A DNA stretch of 64,000 nucleotides from an uncultured Porphyromonadaceae bacterium. Lineage in GTDB: Bacteria; Bacteroidota; Bacteroidia; Bacteroidales; Muribaculaceae. The stretch covers positions 1-64,000 of the forward strand of contig UQUV01000007.1 of NCBI GenBank assembly GCA_900544305.1, in the 5' to 3' direction. The notes under the pieces are model-generated. The model had not been told where the DNA came from. It made no database searches and saw only the letters and a program-made list of their open reading frames with translations. Below, piece by piece: positions 17,685-27,814 of this stretch (position 1 is the first letter of the stretch; every line of letters begins with the position of its first letter). The translations under genes were made by a program, and so were the position numbers.

Positions 17685-17717
17685 GCGGGGCGGTATCCAC
17701 CAAGGATGCCGTCCCGC
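17685..17717. terminator. Bidirectional terminator between convergent genes
   Basis: A 14 bp GC-rich stem with two wobbles (17685-17698 with 17704-17717) and a five-base loop lies between the DUF3857 operon and the convergent 1199-residue T9SS gene. It is flanked by AT-rich runs on both sides. Confidence 0.75.
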
Positions 17718-17747
17718 ATGTTGTTTATGTAATCCTGAGTAAATAAA

Positions 17748-20700
17748 TTACGGAACCATTACTTTCGTTGTCTGTACGCCTGCTTTTGATACGGCTTTGA
17801 GGATGTAGGTTCCTGCTGCGATACCGTCGATGGCCTGGCGGTAGTTCTTGCATTCTTTCACTGTCTTCACGGCACGTCCGCTGAGGTCGTAGACGGTAAC
17901 ATCGGGCGATGCTTCGAAAGTGATGCTTACGATGCCGGAGTTGTCCTTGTTGTTGACTGAAACCGGAATGTAGACATCAGCTGCACCGCGTGACGAAACT
18001 TTCACATACGCTTCGTGAACGCCGATTTCGTCCGACTGGAACTTAACGGCAAACTTGCCGCCGGTAGCCGGAAGAGTTGTGGCAGTAAGTTCAAACTTGC
18101 TCTTGTTCGGTCCGCCTAATGAAAGGGTGATAGGCTCGGTTGTGTTGAGCGTCTCCAGTGTGATTTCTTCGGAAACTGTTGTTGCACCCTTTGTCGATTC
18201 GAAGGCAAGTTGTGTCACTGACGGTGTAATCATCGGGAGGTCATCGCGGCCGTAAGTCACGTCGTCGATGTAGTAGGTTGCTGAATTTTCGCGTCCTAAC
18301 TGGCTCTTGAAGCGGAATCCCATGAAGAATACGTCGGCAAGGTCCTGTCCTTCAAGGTTAAGGTGGTATTCCTGCCATTCGTTGTTGAGGTCCGGAATGT
18401 TAGGCATTGTCAGCTCAACCGGGAATACATTCATTTCGCCGCCTTCGAGGTCAATGTAGCAGAGTTCGAGCAGGTCGGTCATACCTTCGGTCAGCAGATT
18501 GCCCATTACGCGGAAGGTGAACATCTTGGTTGCAGAGTTGACAAAGTCGAGCGGCGGAGTGACAAGCAGCATTTCGCACGGAGTTGCCTTGCCGATTTCG
18601 ACATTGGAGTCGTATGCCGAAACTTTTGCTGTCTTTTCACCGTCGGCATCGCTTCCCCACCATGCACGCTTGCCTTCCATGGCAACGTTCTTCCAACCTT
18701 CGATGGAAACAGGCTTGTTGTTGGTGATGTTTTCGAAGTTTTCGTTGAGCAGTGTCAACGGATTTTCTGCCGTCAATGGGAGGTCGTCGCCTTCCTTATC
18801 ACCTGGGTCAGCACCGCCGGTAGTAGTACCGGTAATAGTTACATAGAATGTTTCGGCTTCCAATGCGGAGAATTCGAGGCGTTCAGTAAATGTACCTTCA
18901 GCCTTCGGTTTGAAGGTGACAGTGAGTGTCTGTTCCATTTCTTTCATCAGCATCGTATTGTTGATGAGGAATGCTCCTTCGCCTTCTCCCATAAGTTTCA
19001 CCTTACCATAGTCAGGCAGGCCTTTCGTTGTCACTTTCAGCGTCTGTTGTTGCTGTTCGCCCACTTTTGCCGAGAATTGCGGCAGTTCCATCGGCTCGAC
19101 GATGATTGTCGGCGGATTGGCCGGGTCGATGCAGACGGTGTTGATTGTGAACGCATTGTTCAGTTCCGGCATGTCGGCCGACTCGAAGTTGATGCGTGCA
19201 GTGTGTTTGCCTACCGCTGTCGGAGTGTAGGTTACGATAACGTCCGTTGTGCTTGTTCCTGCCGGAATTTCTTCGGTCGACAGTGAGAACATCTTGCCGT
19301 TGGTGCCCGTGATATAGATGCTTACGGCTGACGGGAGATTGGCTGCGTCGACTTTCAATTTTACGTATTCTGTCGCTACGTTGATAGGAGCGGCTGTGCC
19401 TTCAAACAGCACTTCGTCTGTGATGTTCAAGGCCGGTTCGCCTGTCGCTTCCTTGATGAAGTCGTCGGCAGTGCGTGCGCCTACAACGGCAGCTGTTGCA
19501 GATGTCGAAACGCCCACGATGGTTACGGCTTCTGTCGGAACAGTTACACCGTGAATGCTTTCAAATACGTTGAATCGTCCTTCTTCCGTACCGTCGTTGA
19601 TTTTCGGATTGACCATGTCGGCATTGAATGTTTCACCCGCGTTTTCGGTGAAGGTGACGTTAGCTACTTGGACGAGTTTTGCGTGGAGCGATTTTGCGTT
19701 TGCCTTGAGGTCGGCAAGCGTAGTGACAACCGGCTCAACAGTCTGGTTTTCTGCCAGAACTTCAACGCTCGTACCCTGTACCGGCTGTGCGCTGATTGCT
19801 CCCCAAGAGTTGACGGTGTTGACAATGAAGCCTGAAATCTTGTCACCGACTTTTACTGTCGGGAAATCGCCGTAGTTGTCGTTCACAGCCAGACCGCCGG
19901 TGGCATCCTGCATATAGATGTACTTTTTGCCCATAGCCGTCACGATGGCTTCACCGGTGTACTTGTAGTTGGTGTAGTCGTCGGTCGGTTTTGCTTTCAG
20001 TGTGGCAATGTCGGCAACATCGGTAGTTGTCATTGGTGACCAGTACATGGTTACTTTTCCAAGTTCTTTTCCGTTGTCGTTGAACGTAAATGTTTCCATG
20101 TAAACGTCTTCCTTTGACGGCTTCAATGTGACAGTCAAATCATAGCCAGCCTCGGATTCTGCTTCGGCTTTAGGTATGGTAGTGGCTGAAACAGTGACTT
20201 CACCCGAATTCAAGCCTTCAATGGTAAGGTCGCCTGAAAGATTGGCGGCTTTGATATTGATTGTTTCCGTATAGGTTTCGCCGATAAACGCGTAATTGTA
20301 AGAAATCATAGTCTTCGACAGTGTCAATGTCGGTTCCGGAAGTTCTGCTTTGATGAAGTCGTCGGCAGTGCGTGCGCCTACAACGGCAGCTGATGCAGAT
20401 GTTGAAACGCCCACGATAGTTACGGCTTCTGTCGGAACAGTTACACCGTGAATGCTTTCAAATACGTTGAAGCGACCTTCTTCCGTGCCGTCGTTGATTT
20501 TCGGATTGACCATGTCGGCATTGAATGTTTCACCTGCGTTTTCGGTGAAGGTGATGTTAGCCACTTGGACGAGTTTTGCGTGGAGCGATTTTGCGTTTGC
20601 CTTAAGGTCGGCAAGCGTGGTGACAACCGGCTCAACGGTCTGGTTTTCTGCCAGAATTTCAATGCCTGTGCCCTGTACCGGCTGTGCGTTGATTGCTCCC

Positions 20701-21347
20701 CAAGAGCTGACGGTGTTGACAACGAAGCCTGAAATCTTGTCGCCAACTTTTACGGTTGGGAAATCTCCCCAGTTGTCGTTCAAGGCCAAGCCGCCGGTTG
20801 CGTCCTGCATGTAGATGTACTTTTTGCCCATAGCCGTCACGATGGCTTCACCGGTGTACTTGTAGTTGGTGTAGTCGTCGGTCGGTTTTGCTTTCAGTGT
20901 GGCAATGTCGGCAACATCGGTAGTCGCCATGGCAGCCCAATAGATGGAAAGGGTTACCATATCAGCATCCTGTGTGTTGAGCACTACAGTTTCCTGATAG
21001 ATGTTTTCATCAGTCGGAGTGAGCGTGATGGTCAGGTCGTAGCCTTCAGCCGATTCTGCTTCCGATTTGGTGATGGTGGTTGCTGAAAGCTCCACTTCAC
21101 CTGTGGTCATGCCGTTCAGCGTGATGTCTCCACGAAGATTTTTGGCTTTGATGTTTACGGTTTGAGTGTAAGTGTTTCCGATAAAAACATAATTGAAGCC
21201 CACTGTACTTGGAGAAAGTGTGATTTCAGGAGGGTTTCCTGATGACCTCATAGGAGGTGCCGAATTCTGTGCAAATGCCAGGTTGCTGCAGCAAAGCAAA
21301 CAAAGCACCGTAAAAATGTTGAACAGTTTAACGTAGGTTTCCTTCAT
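17748..21347 (-). CDS. Large T9SS-exported protein with duplicated Ig-like/DUF5689-like units and choice-of-anchor J domain
   Basis: 1199 residues with a signal peptide (LFNIFTVLCLLCCSNLAFA). Two tandem units of about 299 residues follow. Each has an Ig-like half (SYNYAFIGETYTETINIKA type) and a DUF5689-like OB-fold half (KKYIYMQDATGGLA, KVGDKISGF). Further Ig-like domains lead to a choice-of-anchor J region around residues 880-1030 (NENFENI, EGWKNVAMEGKRAWWG, YYIDDVTYG) and a T9SS sorting domain over the last about 65 residues (VTVYDLSGRAVKTV, IAAGTYILKAV). The OB halves (residues about 141-332 and 440-631) are almost identical in DNA. Likely surface or secreted. Function unknown. Confidence 0.85.
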   Translation of the reverse strand: MKETYVKLFNIFTVLCLLCCSNLAFAQNSAPPMRSSGNPPEITLSPSTVGFNYVFIGNTYTQTVNIKAKNLRGDITLNGMTTGEVELSATTITKSEAESAEGYDLTITLTPTDENIYQETVVLNTQDADMVTLSIYWAAMATTDVADIATLKAKPTDDYTNYKYTGEAIVTAMGKKYIYMQDATGGLALNDNWGDFPTVKVGDKISGFVVNTVSSWGAINAQPVQGTGIEILAENQTVEPVVTTLADLKANAKSLHAKLVQVANITFTENAGETFNADMVNPKINDGTEEGRFNVFESIHGVTVPTEAVTIVGVSTSASAAVVGARTADDFIKAELPEPTLTLSKTMISYNYAFIGETYTETINIKAANLSGDLTIEGLNSGEVTVSATTIPKAEAESEAGYDLTVTLKPSKEDVYMETFTFNDNGKELGKVTMYWSPMTTTDVADIATLKAKPTDDYTNYKYTGEAIVTAMGKKYIYMQDATGGLAVNDNYGDFPTVKVGDKISGFIVNTVNSWGAISAQPVQGTSVEVLAENQTVEPVVTTLADLKANAKSLHAKLVQVANVTFTENAGETFNADMVNPKINDGTEEGRFNVFESIHGVTVPTEAVTIVGVSTSATAAVVGARTADDFIKEATGEPALNITDEVLFEGTAAPINVATEYVKLKVDAANLPSAVSIYITGTNGKMFSLSTEEIPAGTSTTDVIVTYTPTAVGKHTARINFESADMPELNNAFTINTVCIDPANPPTIIVEPMELPQFSAKVGEQQQQTLKVTTKGLPDYGKVKLMGEGEGAFLINNTMLMKEMEQTLTVTFKPKAEGTFTERLEFSALEAETFYVTITGTTTGGADPGDKEGDDLPLTAENPLTLLNENFENITNNKPVSIEGWKNVAMEGKRAWWGSDADGEKTAKVSAYDSNVEIGKATPCEMLLVTPPLDFVNSATKMFTFRVMGNLLTEGMTDLLELCYIDLEGGEMNVFPVELTMPNIPDLNNEWQEYHLNLEGQDLADVFFMGFRFKSQLGRENSATYYIDDVTYGRDDLPMITPSVTQLAFESTKGATTVSEEITLETLNTTEPITLSLGGPNKSKFELTATTLPATGGKFAVKFQSDEIGVHEAYVKVSSRGAADVYIPVSVNNKDNSGIVSITFEASPDVTVYDLSGRAVKTVKECKNYRQAIDGIAAGTYILKAVSKAGVQTTKVMVP
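19455..20030. repeat. Near-identical intragenic repeat, copy 2
   Basis: About 575 bp that matches 20352-20927 almost base for base at an offset of exactly 897 bp (299 codons). It encodes the DUF5689-like half of the second unit of the 1199-residue protein. Confidence 0.85.
20352..20927. repeat. Near-identical intragenic repeat, copy 1
   Basis: Partner of 19455-20030. The flanking Ig-like halves of the two units are far more diverged, so the identity has either been kept by gene conversion or reflects recent partial replacement. Confidence 0.85.
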
Positions 21348-21525
21348 CTTTACTTAAATTTAGTTGTTAATGGATATTTTATTTAGGTTCTCAAAAAACA
21401 GTATTAGAATAGAAAGCGCAAAAATAAGTTATATCCGAATTCTATGTTTTTTGTTTCAGTATTTTACAAATTTACTAAAAACTTTGAAAAAATATGCCTG
21501 TTTTGAAGAAATAATTGAATAAATT

Positions 21526-22344
21526 TTAATTAAAGCAATTCATGGGGATAATGGGCAATGCCGGTCCGAAATTGCTGCCGAAGGCTATTCCGGCTCCAAG
21601 TTTCAGCGCTTCCGTAATGAAGGCTTCTGCCTTGTCGATGGCTTCTGTCAGTTGGAAGCCGCGTGCCAGAAATGTGGCAATAGCCGAAGAAAACACGTCG
21701 CCCGAACCGTTTACGTTGGTAGTGACGATATGGGCTTTGCGGTAAGTCTTGAATTCTCCGCTGGCAGGGTTGTAATAGTAGTCGGTCACTGTCTCTTGGA
21801 AATCTGCCGACTTGACGATTACCGCGTTTCCCCATTGTGTCAGTTCTTTCAAGTCGGAAAGAATGCCTGCTGAGTTCAAATTTCTTCCCAACAGTATTTC
21901 TGCTTCTCTTTTGTTTGGTGTGATAAGGGTGGCAAGGGTAAACAAATGGGATTTATAGGATTCGACGGCTTCCTTTTTCAGCAGTTGCACGCCTTTGGAG
22001 TTGACCATAACGGGGTCGATTACTTTCGGCATGTCGGGAAAACGTCGGAGAATTTCTGCGAGGCCTTCGATAAGCTCTTTCGAATAAAGCATTCCTGTTT
22101 TGATGCAATTGGCACCTACATCGTCAAGAAAGGAAACCGTCTGGCTGAGTACTAATGGAACGGGGAGCATGAAAATGTCCTTTACTCTTGTCGTGTCTTC
22201 ATCCACAATGCAGGTTAGCGCACCGGCTGCATAGCCGCCGCAGGCCGTGATGCATTTGATGTCGGTTTGCATTCCTGCTGCGCCCAGCGGTTCACTTCCG
22301 GCAATTAAAAATACTTTGTTTCGTAGAGTTTCCTTATCGTTCAT
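21526..22344 (-). CDS. ThiD/PdxK-like ribokinase-family kinase
   Basis: 272 residues. The N-terminus IAGSEPLGAAGMQTDIKCITACGGYAAGALTC corresponds to the ThiD signature GSDS.GGAGIQADLK, but with the serines replaced. PNKREAEILLG and the C-terminal NGSGDVFSSAIA anion-hole/catalytic region (catalytic Asp) are conserved for the PfkB/ThiD fold. ThiD phosphorylates hydroxymethylpyrimidine and its phosphate in thiamine synthesis; relatives phosphorylate pyridoxal. The altered substrate loop leaves the substrate open. No thiamine genes or obvious TPP riboswitch are next to it. It stands alone between two T9SS cargo genes. Confidence 0.7.
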   Translation of the reverse strand: MNDKETLRNKVFLIAGSEPLGAAGMQTDIKCITACGGYAAGALTCIVDEDTTRVKDIFMLPVPLVLSQTVSFLDDVGANCIKTGMLYSKELIEGLAEILRRFPDMPKVIDPVMVNSKGVQLLKKEAVESYKSHLFTLATLITPNKREAEILLGRNLNSAGILSDLKELTQWGNAVIVKSADFQETVTDYYYNPASGEFKTYRKAHIVTTNVNGSGDVFSSAIATFLARGFQLTEAIDKAEAFITEALKLGAGIAFGSNFGPALPIIPMNCFN

Positions 22345-22499
22345 TTTTCAGAGTTGTCTTTTATTTAAAAAGAAGAAGTGCTAAATTATCGTTTTTTTAG
22401 CAGAAAAACAAAGAATATACATAAAAATAACATATTTAACCGAGGGAATGTTAGATTTCTTAAATTTTTGTTGTATCTTGGGTCAAAAAATATGATAAA

Positions 22500-24437
22500 A
22501 TGAAGTTGACAAGTGTTTTGATTACCGGATTGTTGGGATTGCTGTGCAGTTTCAATGCCTATTCGCTGACGGCGAATTTTACGGCCGACGAATCGGCTGT
22601 TGTCTATTATGAGCAGGGATTTGACTCCGAAGAGGAGTTGGACGGCTGGACGTTGACACGAACCAATGCACAAAATTCCTGGCATTTGGCGGAAAAACCG
22701 TATGTCAACGGTGTGCCGGCTTTCACGTCGATTGACCCTGACAGCAAATATTCGCTGGCTATCCGTTACGACGACTATGACTTGCAGAACGAAAAGTTTA
22801 CATCGCCGGTGATGGATATCCTGCCGGATACGGAAATGGCATTCTATAGCTGTTTCAGTGGTATTTTTCTGTTCAGCTCGCAGTGGAAAGTGGCTGTGAT
22901 AGAAGAGGCTACGCAAGAAAGAACCGTTGTGTTTGATGCCTTCAAATGGGCACAGGAGGTAGGCTACGACGGGCCGAGCTGGATGCCTTTCAACGTCGAT
23001 TTGTCGGCGATGGCAGGCAAGCAAGTGCGCATCAGTTTTGAATATGAAGGCATGGGCGGCGAGGATGTACTTGTCGATGGCCTGGAGTTACGCCAGCGCA
23101 GTTCTGGCGAGGTGGCTTCGGTGAAAATCAATGTGGGCGAGGAAGTGCATTTCCGTTCGTTGGCTGAAGGGGCTACCTCTTGGGAGTGGACTTTTGAAGG
23201 TGGCAACCCGGCTTCGTCGACCGACGAAAATCCGGAGGTGCGCTACGATGCACCCGGAAAATATACCGTGAAACTTGTAGTAGGAAACGGAACGGAAACG
23301 GCTGAAGTCATCCGCGATGCGTTTGTCGAGGTGTCGGAAGTGGCGCCGAAAGCTGTTATCGGATTGCCGGAAGAAGGCTATCAGTCGCCGTGGACGGGAT
23401 GTTTCGTGCCGGTAGGAGTTCCGGTGCAGTTCCGCGATTTGTCTACGGGTTCGCCTACAACTTGGGAGTGGCAGCTTCAAGGAACGGACAAGGAAAAGAC
23501 AACCGAGCAGAACCCGGTGGCAACCTATCAGAAGAAAGGAGCTTATAGCTTGTCGTTGCGTGTGAGCAACAGTGCCGGGGTAAGTACCGACATTCTGCAA
23601 TATGCCGTACAGGCAGGTGGCGCACAGTATATCTGGAACATTGCACCGGAAGAAAATGCCTCACTGGCACCTGTCGATTTGGCTTTCTACGGTTATTATG
23701 GAGGTACCAACTGGTTGGGTATGGAAGCCTTTGCCGAACATTTTGCTGCGCCGCTTGCTCCTGCAACGGTCAGCGAGGTGGCCATTTATTTTGCTTCGAT
23801 TGAAGCCGTGACTACCGATGCCGTGATAACCGTTTCGCTGACGGAGGTCGACGGAAAAGGCATGCCGGGCAATGTGCTGGCAAGCGCATCACTACCTGTC
23901 ACGGAGTTGCAGTATGCCGACGATACGTTCAAGGAAACTGTGTTTAAGTTTACGGCTCCCATACAGGTTACTGATGAGTTTTTCATTACCGTGAGCGGTT
24001 TTCCGAATAAAGACAATGGTGTGGCGGTCGACAACGTGGCCATGTTCTGTTCGCCGAAGCGGGAAGCCGGTGGAAAGTGCACAACTTACCATCTGTTGCA
24101 GGAATGGGATGATAACGACCAGCCGACGGGAAAAGTGGAATGGTTCAAAGGTGACGAAGCAATATCCTTCGCTCTCTGTCCGTTATTGAATTATGGTGAT
24201 GATGCCACTGTGGCCGATGTTGTGTCGACGGATGTCCGTGTGTTTGTTGCCGGAGGAATGCTTCGAATTGAAGCCTCGGAAGGTTATCAGAAAGTTACGG
24301 TCTACAACCTCGGCGGAACAGCGGTGCTTACGGCTACCGGCGAAGCGGAAATTTCGCTCGACAGCCTTCCCCGCGGCATCTATATTGTAGCCGTCGAAAC
24401 CAACGGCAAGCACATTACGGCAAAGATTGTGAAATAA
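22500..24437 (+). CDS. T9SS-exported PKD-domain protein with choice-of-anchor J domain
   Basis: 645 residues with a signal peptide (LTSVLITGLLGLLCSFNAYS). A jelly-roll, choice-of-anchor J-like region covers about residues 35-200 (YYEQGFDSEEELDGWT, DVLVDGLELR). Two PKD-type beta-sandwiches follow (WEWTFEGGNP, PGKYTVKLVV and WEWQLQGTDK, KGAYSLSLRV), then another beta domain and a T9SS sorting domain at the end (VTVYNLGGTAVLTATG, LPRGIYIVAVETNG, TAKIVK). Predicted surface-attached or secreted; possibly adhesive or part of a glycan/protein-degrading system, but no catalytic motif is seen. argB starts 11 bases after its stop. Confidence 0.85.
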   Translation: MKLTSVLITGLLGLLCSFNAYSLTANFTADESAVVYYEQGFDSEEELDGWTLTRTNAQNSWHLAEKPYVNGVPAFTSIDPDSKYSLAIRYDDYDLQNEKFTSPVMDILPDTEMAFYSCFSGIFLFSSQWKVAVIEEATQERTVVFDAFKWAQEVGYDGPSWMPFNVDLSAMAGKQVRISFEYEGMGGEDVLVDGLELRQRSSGEVASVKINVGEEVHFRSLAEGATSWEWTFEGGNPASSTDENPEVRYDAPGKYTVKLVVGNGTETAEVIRDAFVEVSEVAPKAVIGLPEEGYQSPWTGCFVPVGVPVQFRDLSTGSPTTWEWQLQGTDKEKTTEQNPVATYQKKGAYSLSLRVSNSAGVSTDILQYAVQAGGAQYIWNIAPEENASLAPVDLAFYGYYGGTNWLGMEAFAEHFAAPLAPATVSEVAIYFASIEAVTTDAVITVSLTEVDGKGMPGNVLASASLPVTELQYADDTFKETVFKFTAPIQVTDEFFITVSGFPNKDNGVAVDNVAMFCSPKREAGGKCTTYHLLQEWDDNDQPTGKVEWFKGDEAISFALCPLLNYGDDATVADVVSTDVRVFVAGGMLRIEASEGYQKVTVYNLGGTAVLTATGEAEISLDSLPRGIYIVAVETNGKHITAKIVK

Positions 24438-24448
24438 ATAAAACTGCG

Positions 24449-25225
24449 ATGAAAGAGAAACTGACGATAATAAAAGTGGGCGGCAAGATTGTGGAGGAGC
24501 CGGAGACGCTGGCTCGGTTGCTTGCCGATTTTGCAAAGGTGGAGGGCCGCAAGCTGCTGGTGCATGGCGGCGGTCGCTCGGCAACGAAAATGGCTGCACA
24601 TCTTGGCATTGAAACGAAGATGGTGGACGGTCGCCGTATCACCGACGAGGCAATGCTTGAGGTGGTGACGATGGTCTATGGCGGATTGGTGAACAAGCGT
24701 ATTGTGGCCGGACTTCAGGCTTCGGGTGTGAATGCCGTAGGGCTGACGGGTGCTGACATGAATGTGGTGTTGAGCCATAAACGCCCGGTGAAGACCGTTG
24801 ACTACGGTTGGGTCGGCGATGTGGAACGGGTTGATGCCGATGCCATTGCTACGCTTATCGACGGCGGCTACTGCCCTGTGATTGCGCCGCTTACCCACGA
24901 CGGAAAGGGCAATATGCTGAACACGAATGCCGACACGATGGCGGGTGAAATGGCAAAGGCTATGGCCGACCGCTACGACACGACGCTGATGTTCTGCTTC
25001 GAAAAGGCGGGCGTGTTGCGCGACGAGAACGATGACAGCAGTGTGATAGGCGAAATCACGCCGGATGTATATGCTGCGCTGAAAGCCGACGGCATTGTTT
25101 CGGGCGGAATGATTCCGAAACTCGACAATGCTTTTGCCTGTGTGGAAAAAGGCGTGTCGGGCGTGGTGATTACCCGTGCTGACCTGATTGCCGACCCCAT
25201 AGCCGGAACGCATATCAGACTGTAA
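24449..25225 (+). CDS. argB: Acetylglutamate kinase
   Basis: 258 residues of the amino-acid kinase family: IIKVGGKIV at the N-terminus, LLVHGGGRSATKMA for substrate binding, VDGRRITDEAMLEVV, and GVLRDENDDSSVIGEI plus VSGGMIPKLDNA toward the C-terminus. It phosphorylates N-acetylglutamate, or possibly N-succinylglutamate since arginine synthesis in Bacteroides fragilis is known to use succinylated intermediates. The short gap to the upstream T9SS gene suggests co-transcription; no other arginine genes are in the window. A strong terminator follows. Confidence 0.93.
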   Translation: MKEKLTIIKVGGKIVEEPETLARLLADFAKVEGRKLLVHGGGRSATKMAAHLGIETKMVDGRRITDEAMLEVVTMVYGGLVNKRIVAGLQASGVNAVGLTGADMNVVLSHKRPVKTVDYGWVGDVERVDADAIATLIDGGYCPVIAPLTHDGKGNMLNTNADTMAGEMAKAMADRYDTTLMFCFEKAGVLRDENDDSSVIGEITPDVYAALKADGIVSGGMIPKLDNAFACVEKGVSGVVITRADLIADPIAGTHIRL

Positions 25226-25257
25226 TGCGATACTGATTTATTTTGACGAGATAGCCG

Positions 25258-25294
25258 ACAGCTGGGAAACAGTGCGTTTCCCGGCTGTTTTTTA
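25258..25294 (+). terminator. Terminator after argB
   Basis: A 13 bp stem with one wobble (25258-25270 with 25276-25288), five-base loop, then a run of T to 25293. Confidence 0.85.
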
Positions 25295-25427
25295 TGCTAA
25301 AAAGGCTGTAATAATCATTTGTGGTTATTTAGTGGCATTATTGACAGAAAAAAAATACCAATAATATGCGATTGATTCATTTTTGAATTAGGGGGAACTT
25401 TGCAAAAGAAAATTAAAAAAGATTGTA

Positions 25428-27797
25428 TTGGAAAAAGTGCGTAGATATTGGTTCTTTTTACTGTCAGTGTGCATCGGTCAGATGTTGTGTCAAGCTGCGG
25501 TAATTTCTGGAAAAGTGGTGGCCGACAATGGTCAGCCTGTGGATTATGCTTCCGTTGTTTTTGCAGGAACGAGCTTGGGATGCTTCACGGATGCTGAGGG
25601 ACACTTCCGCATGGAAGCTCCTGCAGGAAGCTATCAGCTTCATGTGTCATCGCTAGGCTATCGGGAAAATGAGTCGAAAGTCCGTCTTTCCGACGGTAAG
25701 CCGCTGTCCGTGGAAGTGGTGCTGGATGCCGAAACGCAGATGCTTGAGGAAGTGGAAGTCGTTTCCACCGCAGTCAGCCGCGTGCAGCGTTCGGCTTTCA
25801 ATGCCGTGGCTCTTGACACGAAAGTAATGGAAAACACTTCACAAAATCTGAGCGACCTTCTTTCGCAAGCGCCGGGCATGAAGTTGCGCGAGTCGGGCGG
25901 TGTCGGTTCCGACATGCAGCTGATGATGGACGGTTTCAGCGGAAAGCATATCAAAGTGTTTATCGACGGCGTGCCGCAGGAAGGAGTCGGCAGCTCATTC
26001 AGCCTCAATAATATACCTGTGAATTTTGCCGAGCGTATTGAAGTTTACCGGGGAGTGGTTCCGGTTGGGTTCGGCACGGATGCCATCGGCGGTGTCATCA
26101 ATATCATTACAAAGAAAAAGAAAGACCGCTGGTTTTTGGATGCTTCCTATTCTTACGGTTCGTTTAACACCCACAAGTCGTTTATTAATTTCGGGCAAAC
26201 ATTCAAAAACGGACTGATGTATGAGGTAAACCTTTTCCAGAATTATTCCGACAACAACTACAAGGTAGAAACTCCGGTGAAGGATTTTGCGACGGGAGCT
26301 ATCAACATGCGGAAAAAGGTGACAGTGGAGCGTTTCCACGACATGTATCACAATGAGGCTGTCGTGGCAAAAGTCGGAATTGTCGGCAAAAGCTGGGCCG
26401 ACCGGCTGGCGTTCGGTTTCACGGCTTCCAACATGCACAAGGACATACAGACGGGTGTGCGCCAGGAAGTGGTGTTCGGTGCGAAATACCGCGAGGGCTA
26501 TTCGCTGATGCCTTCGGTGGAATACCGCAAGCGCGATTTGCTGACGAAGGGGCTGGACGTGATGCTGACGGGAAACTACAACCACAACATCACTCACAAT
26601 GTCGACACTTCGAACTATGAATACAACTGGCGCGGCGAGATTCGGCCTTTGCGCACGCCGGGCGAACAGTCCTATCAGTTCCTCCGCTCTGCCAATCACA
26701 ACTGGAACGCTACGGCTACCGTCAACTATCGCATCGGCAACCAGCATCTGTTCACCTTCAATCATGTGTTCAACTCTTTCTGCCGCAGCAACATGTCGCT
26801 GCTCGATGCCGACAGGGTGCAGGATGCTATTCCCAAAGAGACGGTGAAGAACATTGGCGGCCTTTCGTACCGCTTCATGCCGAACGACAAGTGGAACGCA
26901 TCGGCATTCGGTAAATACTACCGGCAGTTTATGGCCGGACCAATGGCAACATCGACGGCGCAGGACGAGTTTGTGCGCACCACACGCGACATCGGTGCTT
27001 GGGGCTACGGTGTGGCCGGTACCTATTTTGTGCTGCCTTCACTTCAGGCGAAAGTGTCGTATGAGAAGGCTTACCGTCTGCCGACAAACGAAGAAATGTT
27101 CGGCGATGAGGATCTGGAAACGGGCGACCTGACACTGCGTCCCGAAAACAGCGACAATGTGAACCTGAACATCAGCTTTAGCGAGAAGTTCCACGTTCAT
27201 TCGCTGTACATTGACGGCGGATTGATTTACCGCGACACGAAGGACTATATCCAGCGGAAAATCACCAGCCTCAGCGGTGGAAAATATGGAGCGGCTTATG
27301 TGAACCACGGTCGGGTATTGACAAAGGGTTTCACGCTTTCGGCACGCTACGGGTTCAGCAAATGGCTGAGTGTGGGCGGAAACTTTACGCAGATGGATAT
27401 CCGCGACCATGTGCGGACCGTCAGTGCCGGTTCGTCGCAGGAAAGCCTCACTTACGGCGAGCGTATGCCCAACGTGCCTTACCGCTTTGCCAATTCCGAC
27501 GTGACTTTCTATTGGAATGACTTGTTCCGGAAAGGCAACAAGCTGACGGTGACCTACGACAACCTCTATATGCACAGCTTCCCGCTCTATTCGGAGGCGT
27601 TGGGCAGCGAGTCGGATTATGTGGTGCCGACACAGTTTTCCCATAATTTGTCAGTGTTCTACAGCGTAGCCGGAGGCCGGTATAATTTCTCCGTGGAGTG
27701 CCGCAACCTGACCAATGAAAAACTTTATGACAATTTCAGCCTTCAGAAAGCCGGTCGTGCCTTCTACGGGAAAGTGAGAATCAGTTTAGGAAATTAA
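25428..27797 (+). CDS. xusA: TonB-dependent outer-membrane receptor, XusA-like (xenosiderophore uptake)
   Basis: 789 residues. No ATG suits the N-terminus: the frame starts at TTG 25428, or GTG 25437, just before a signal peptide ([18 protein letters not shown]). A carboxypeptidase-like regulatory beta-sandwich ([18 protein letters not shown]) comes first, then the plug ([49 protein letters not shown]), then a 22-strand barrel ending in a C-terminal aromatic-rich strand. The next two genes are a DUF4374 lipoprotein and a PepSY membrane protein. That receptor, DUF4374, PepSY order is the arrangement reported for XusA-XusB-XusC of Bacteroides, which scavenges enterobactin-type siderophores. The symbol is assigned from synteny plus family. 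Confidence 0.8.
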   Translation: MEKVRRYWFFLLSVCIGQMLCQAAVISGKVVADNGQPVDYASVVFAGTSLGCFTDAEGHFRMEAPAGSYQLHVSSLGYRENESKVRLSDGKPLSVEVVLDAETQMLEEVEVVSTAVSRVQRSAFNAVALDTKVMENTSQNLSDLLSQAPGMKLRESGGVGSDMQLMMDGFSGKHIKVFIDGVPQEGVGSSFSLNNIPVNFAERIEVYRGVVPVGFGTDAIGGVINIITKKKKDRWFLDASYSYGSFNTHKSFINFGQTFKNGLMYEVNLFQNYSDNNYKVETPVKDFATGAINMRKKVTVERFHDMYHNEAVVAKVGIVGKSWADRLAFGFTASNMHKDIQTGVRQEVVFGAKYREGYSLMPSVEYRKRDLLTKGLDVMLTGNYNHNITHNVDTSNYEYNWRGEIRPLRTPGEQSYQFLRSANHNWNATATVNYRIGNQHLFTFNHVFNSFCRSNMSLLDADRVQDAIPKETVKNIGGLSYRFMPNDKWNASAFGKYYRQFMAGPMATSTAQDEFVRTTRDIGAWGYGVAGTYFVLPSLQAKVSYEKAYRLPTNEEMFGDEDLETGDLTLRPENSDNVNLNISFSEKFHVHSLYIDGGLIYRDTKDYIQRKITSLSGGKYGAAYVNHGRVLTKGFTLSARYGFSKWLSVGGNFTQMDIRDHVRTVSAGSSQESLTYGERMPNVPYRFANSDVTFYWNDLFRKGNKLTVTYDNLYMHSFPLYSEALGSESDYVVPTQFSHNLSVFYSVAGGRYNFSVECRNLTNEKLYDNFSLQKAGRAFYGKVRISLGN

Positions 27798-27814
27798 CCA
27801 TAAAAATATCAGTT

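Noticed and set aside
17748..21347. Two separate genes in place of one large repeat protein
   Set aside because: The frame is continuous with one signal peptide and one sorting domain; the internal repeats are in phase (897 bp offset).
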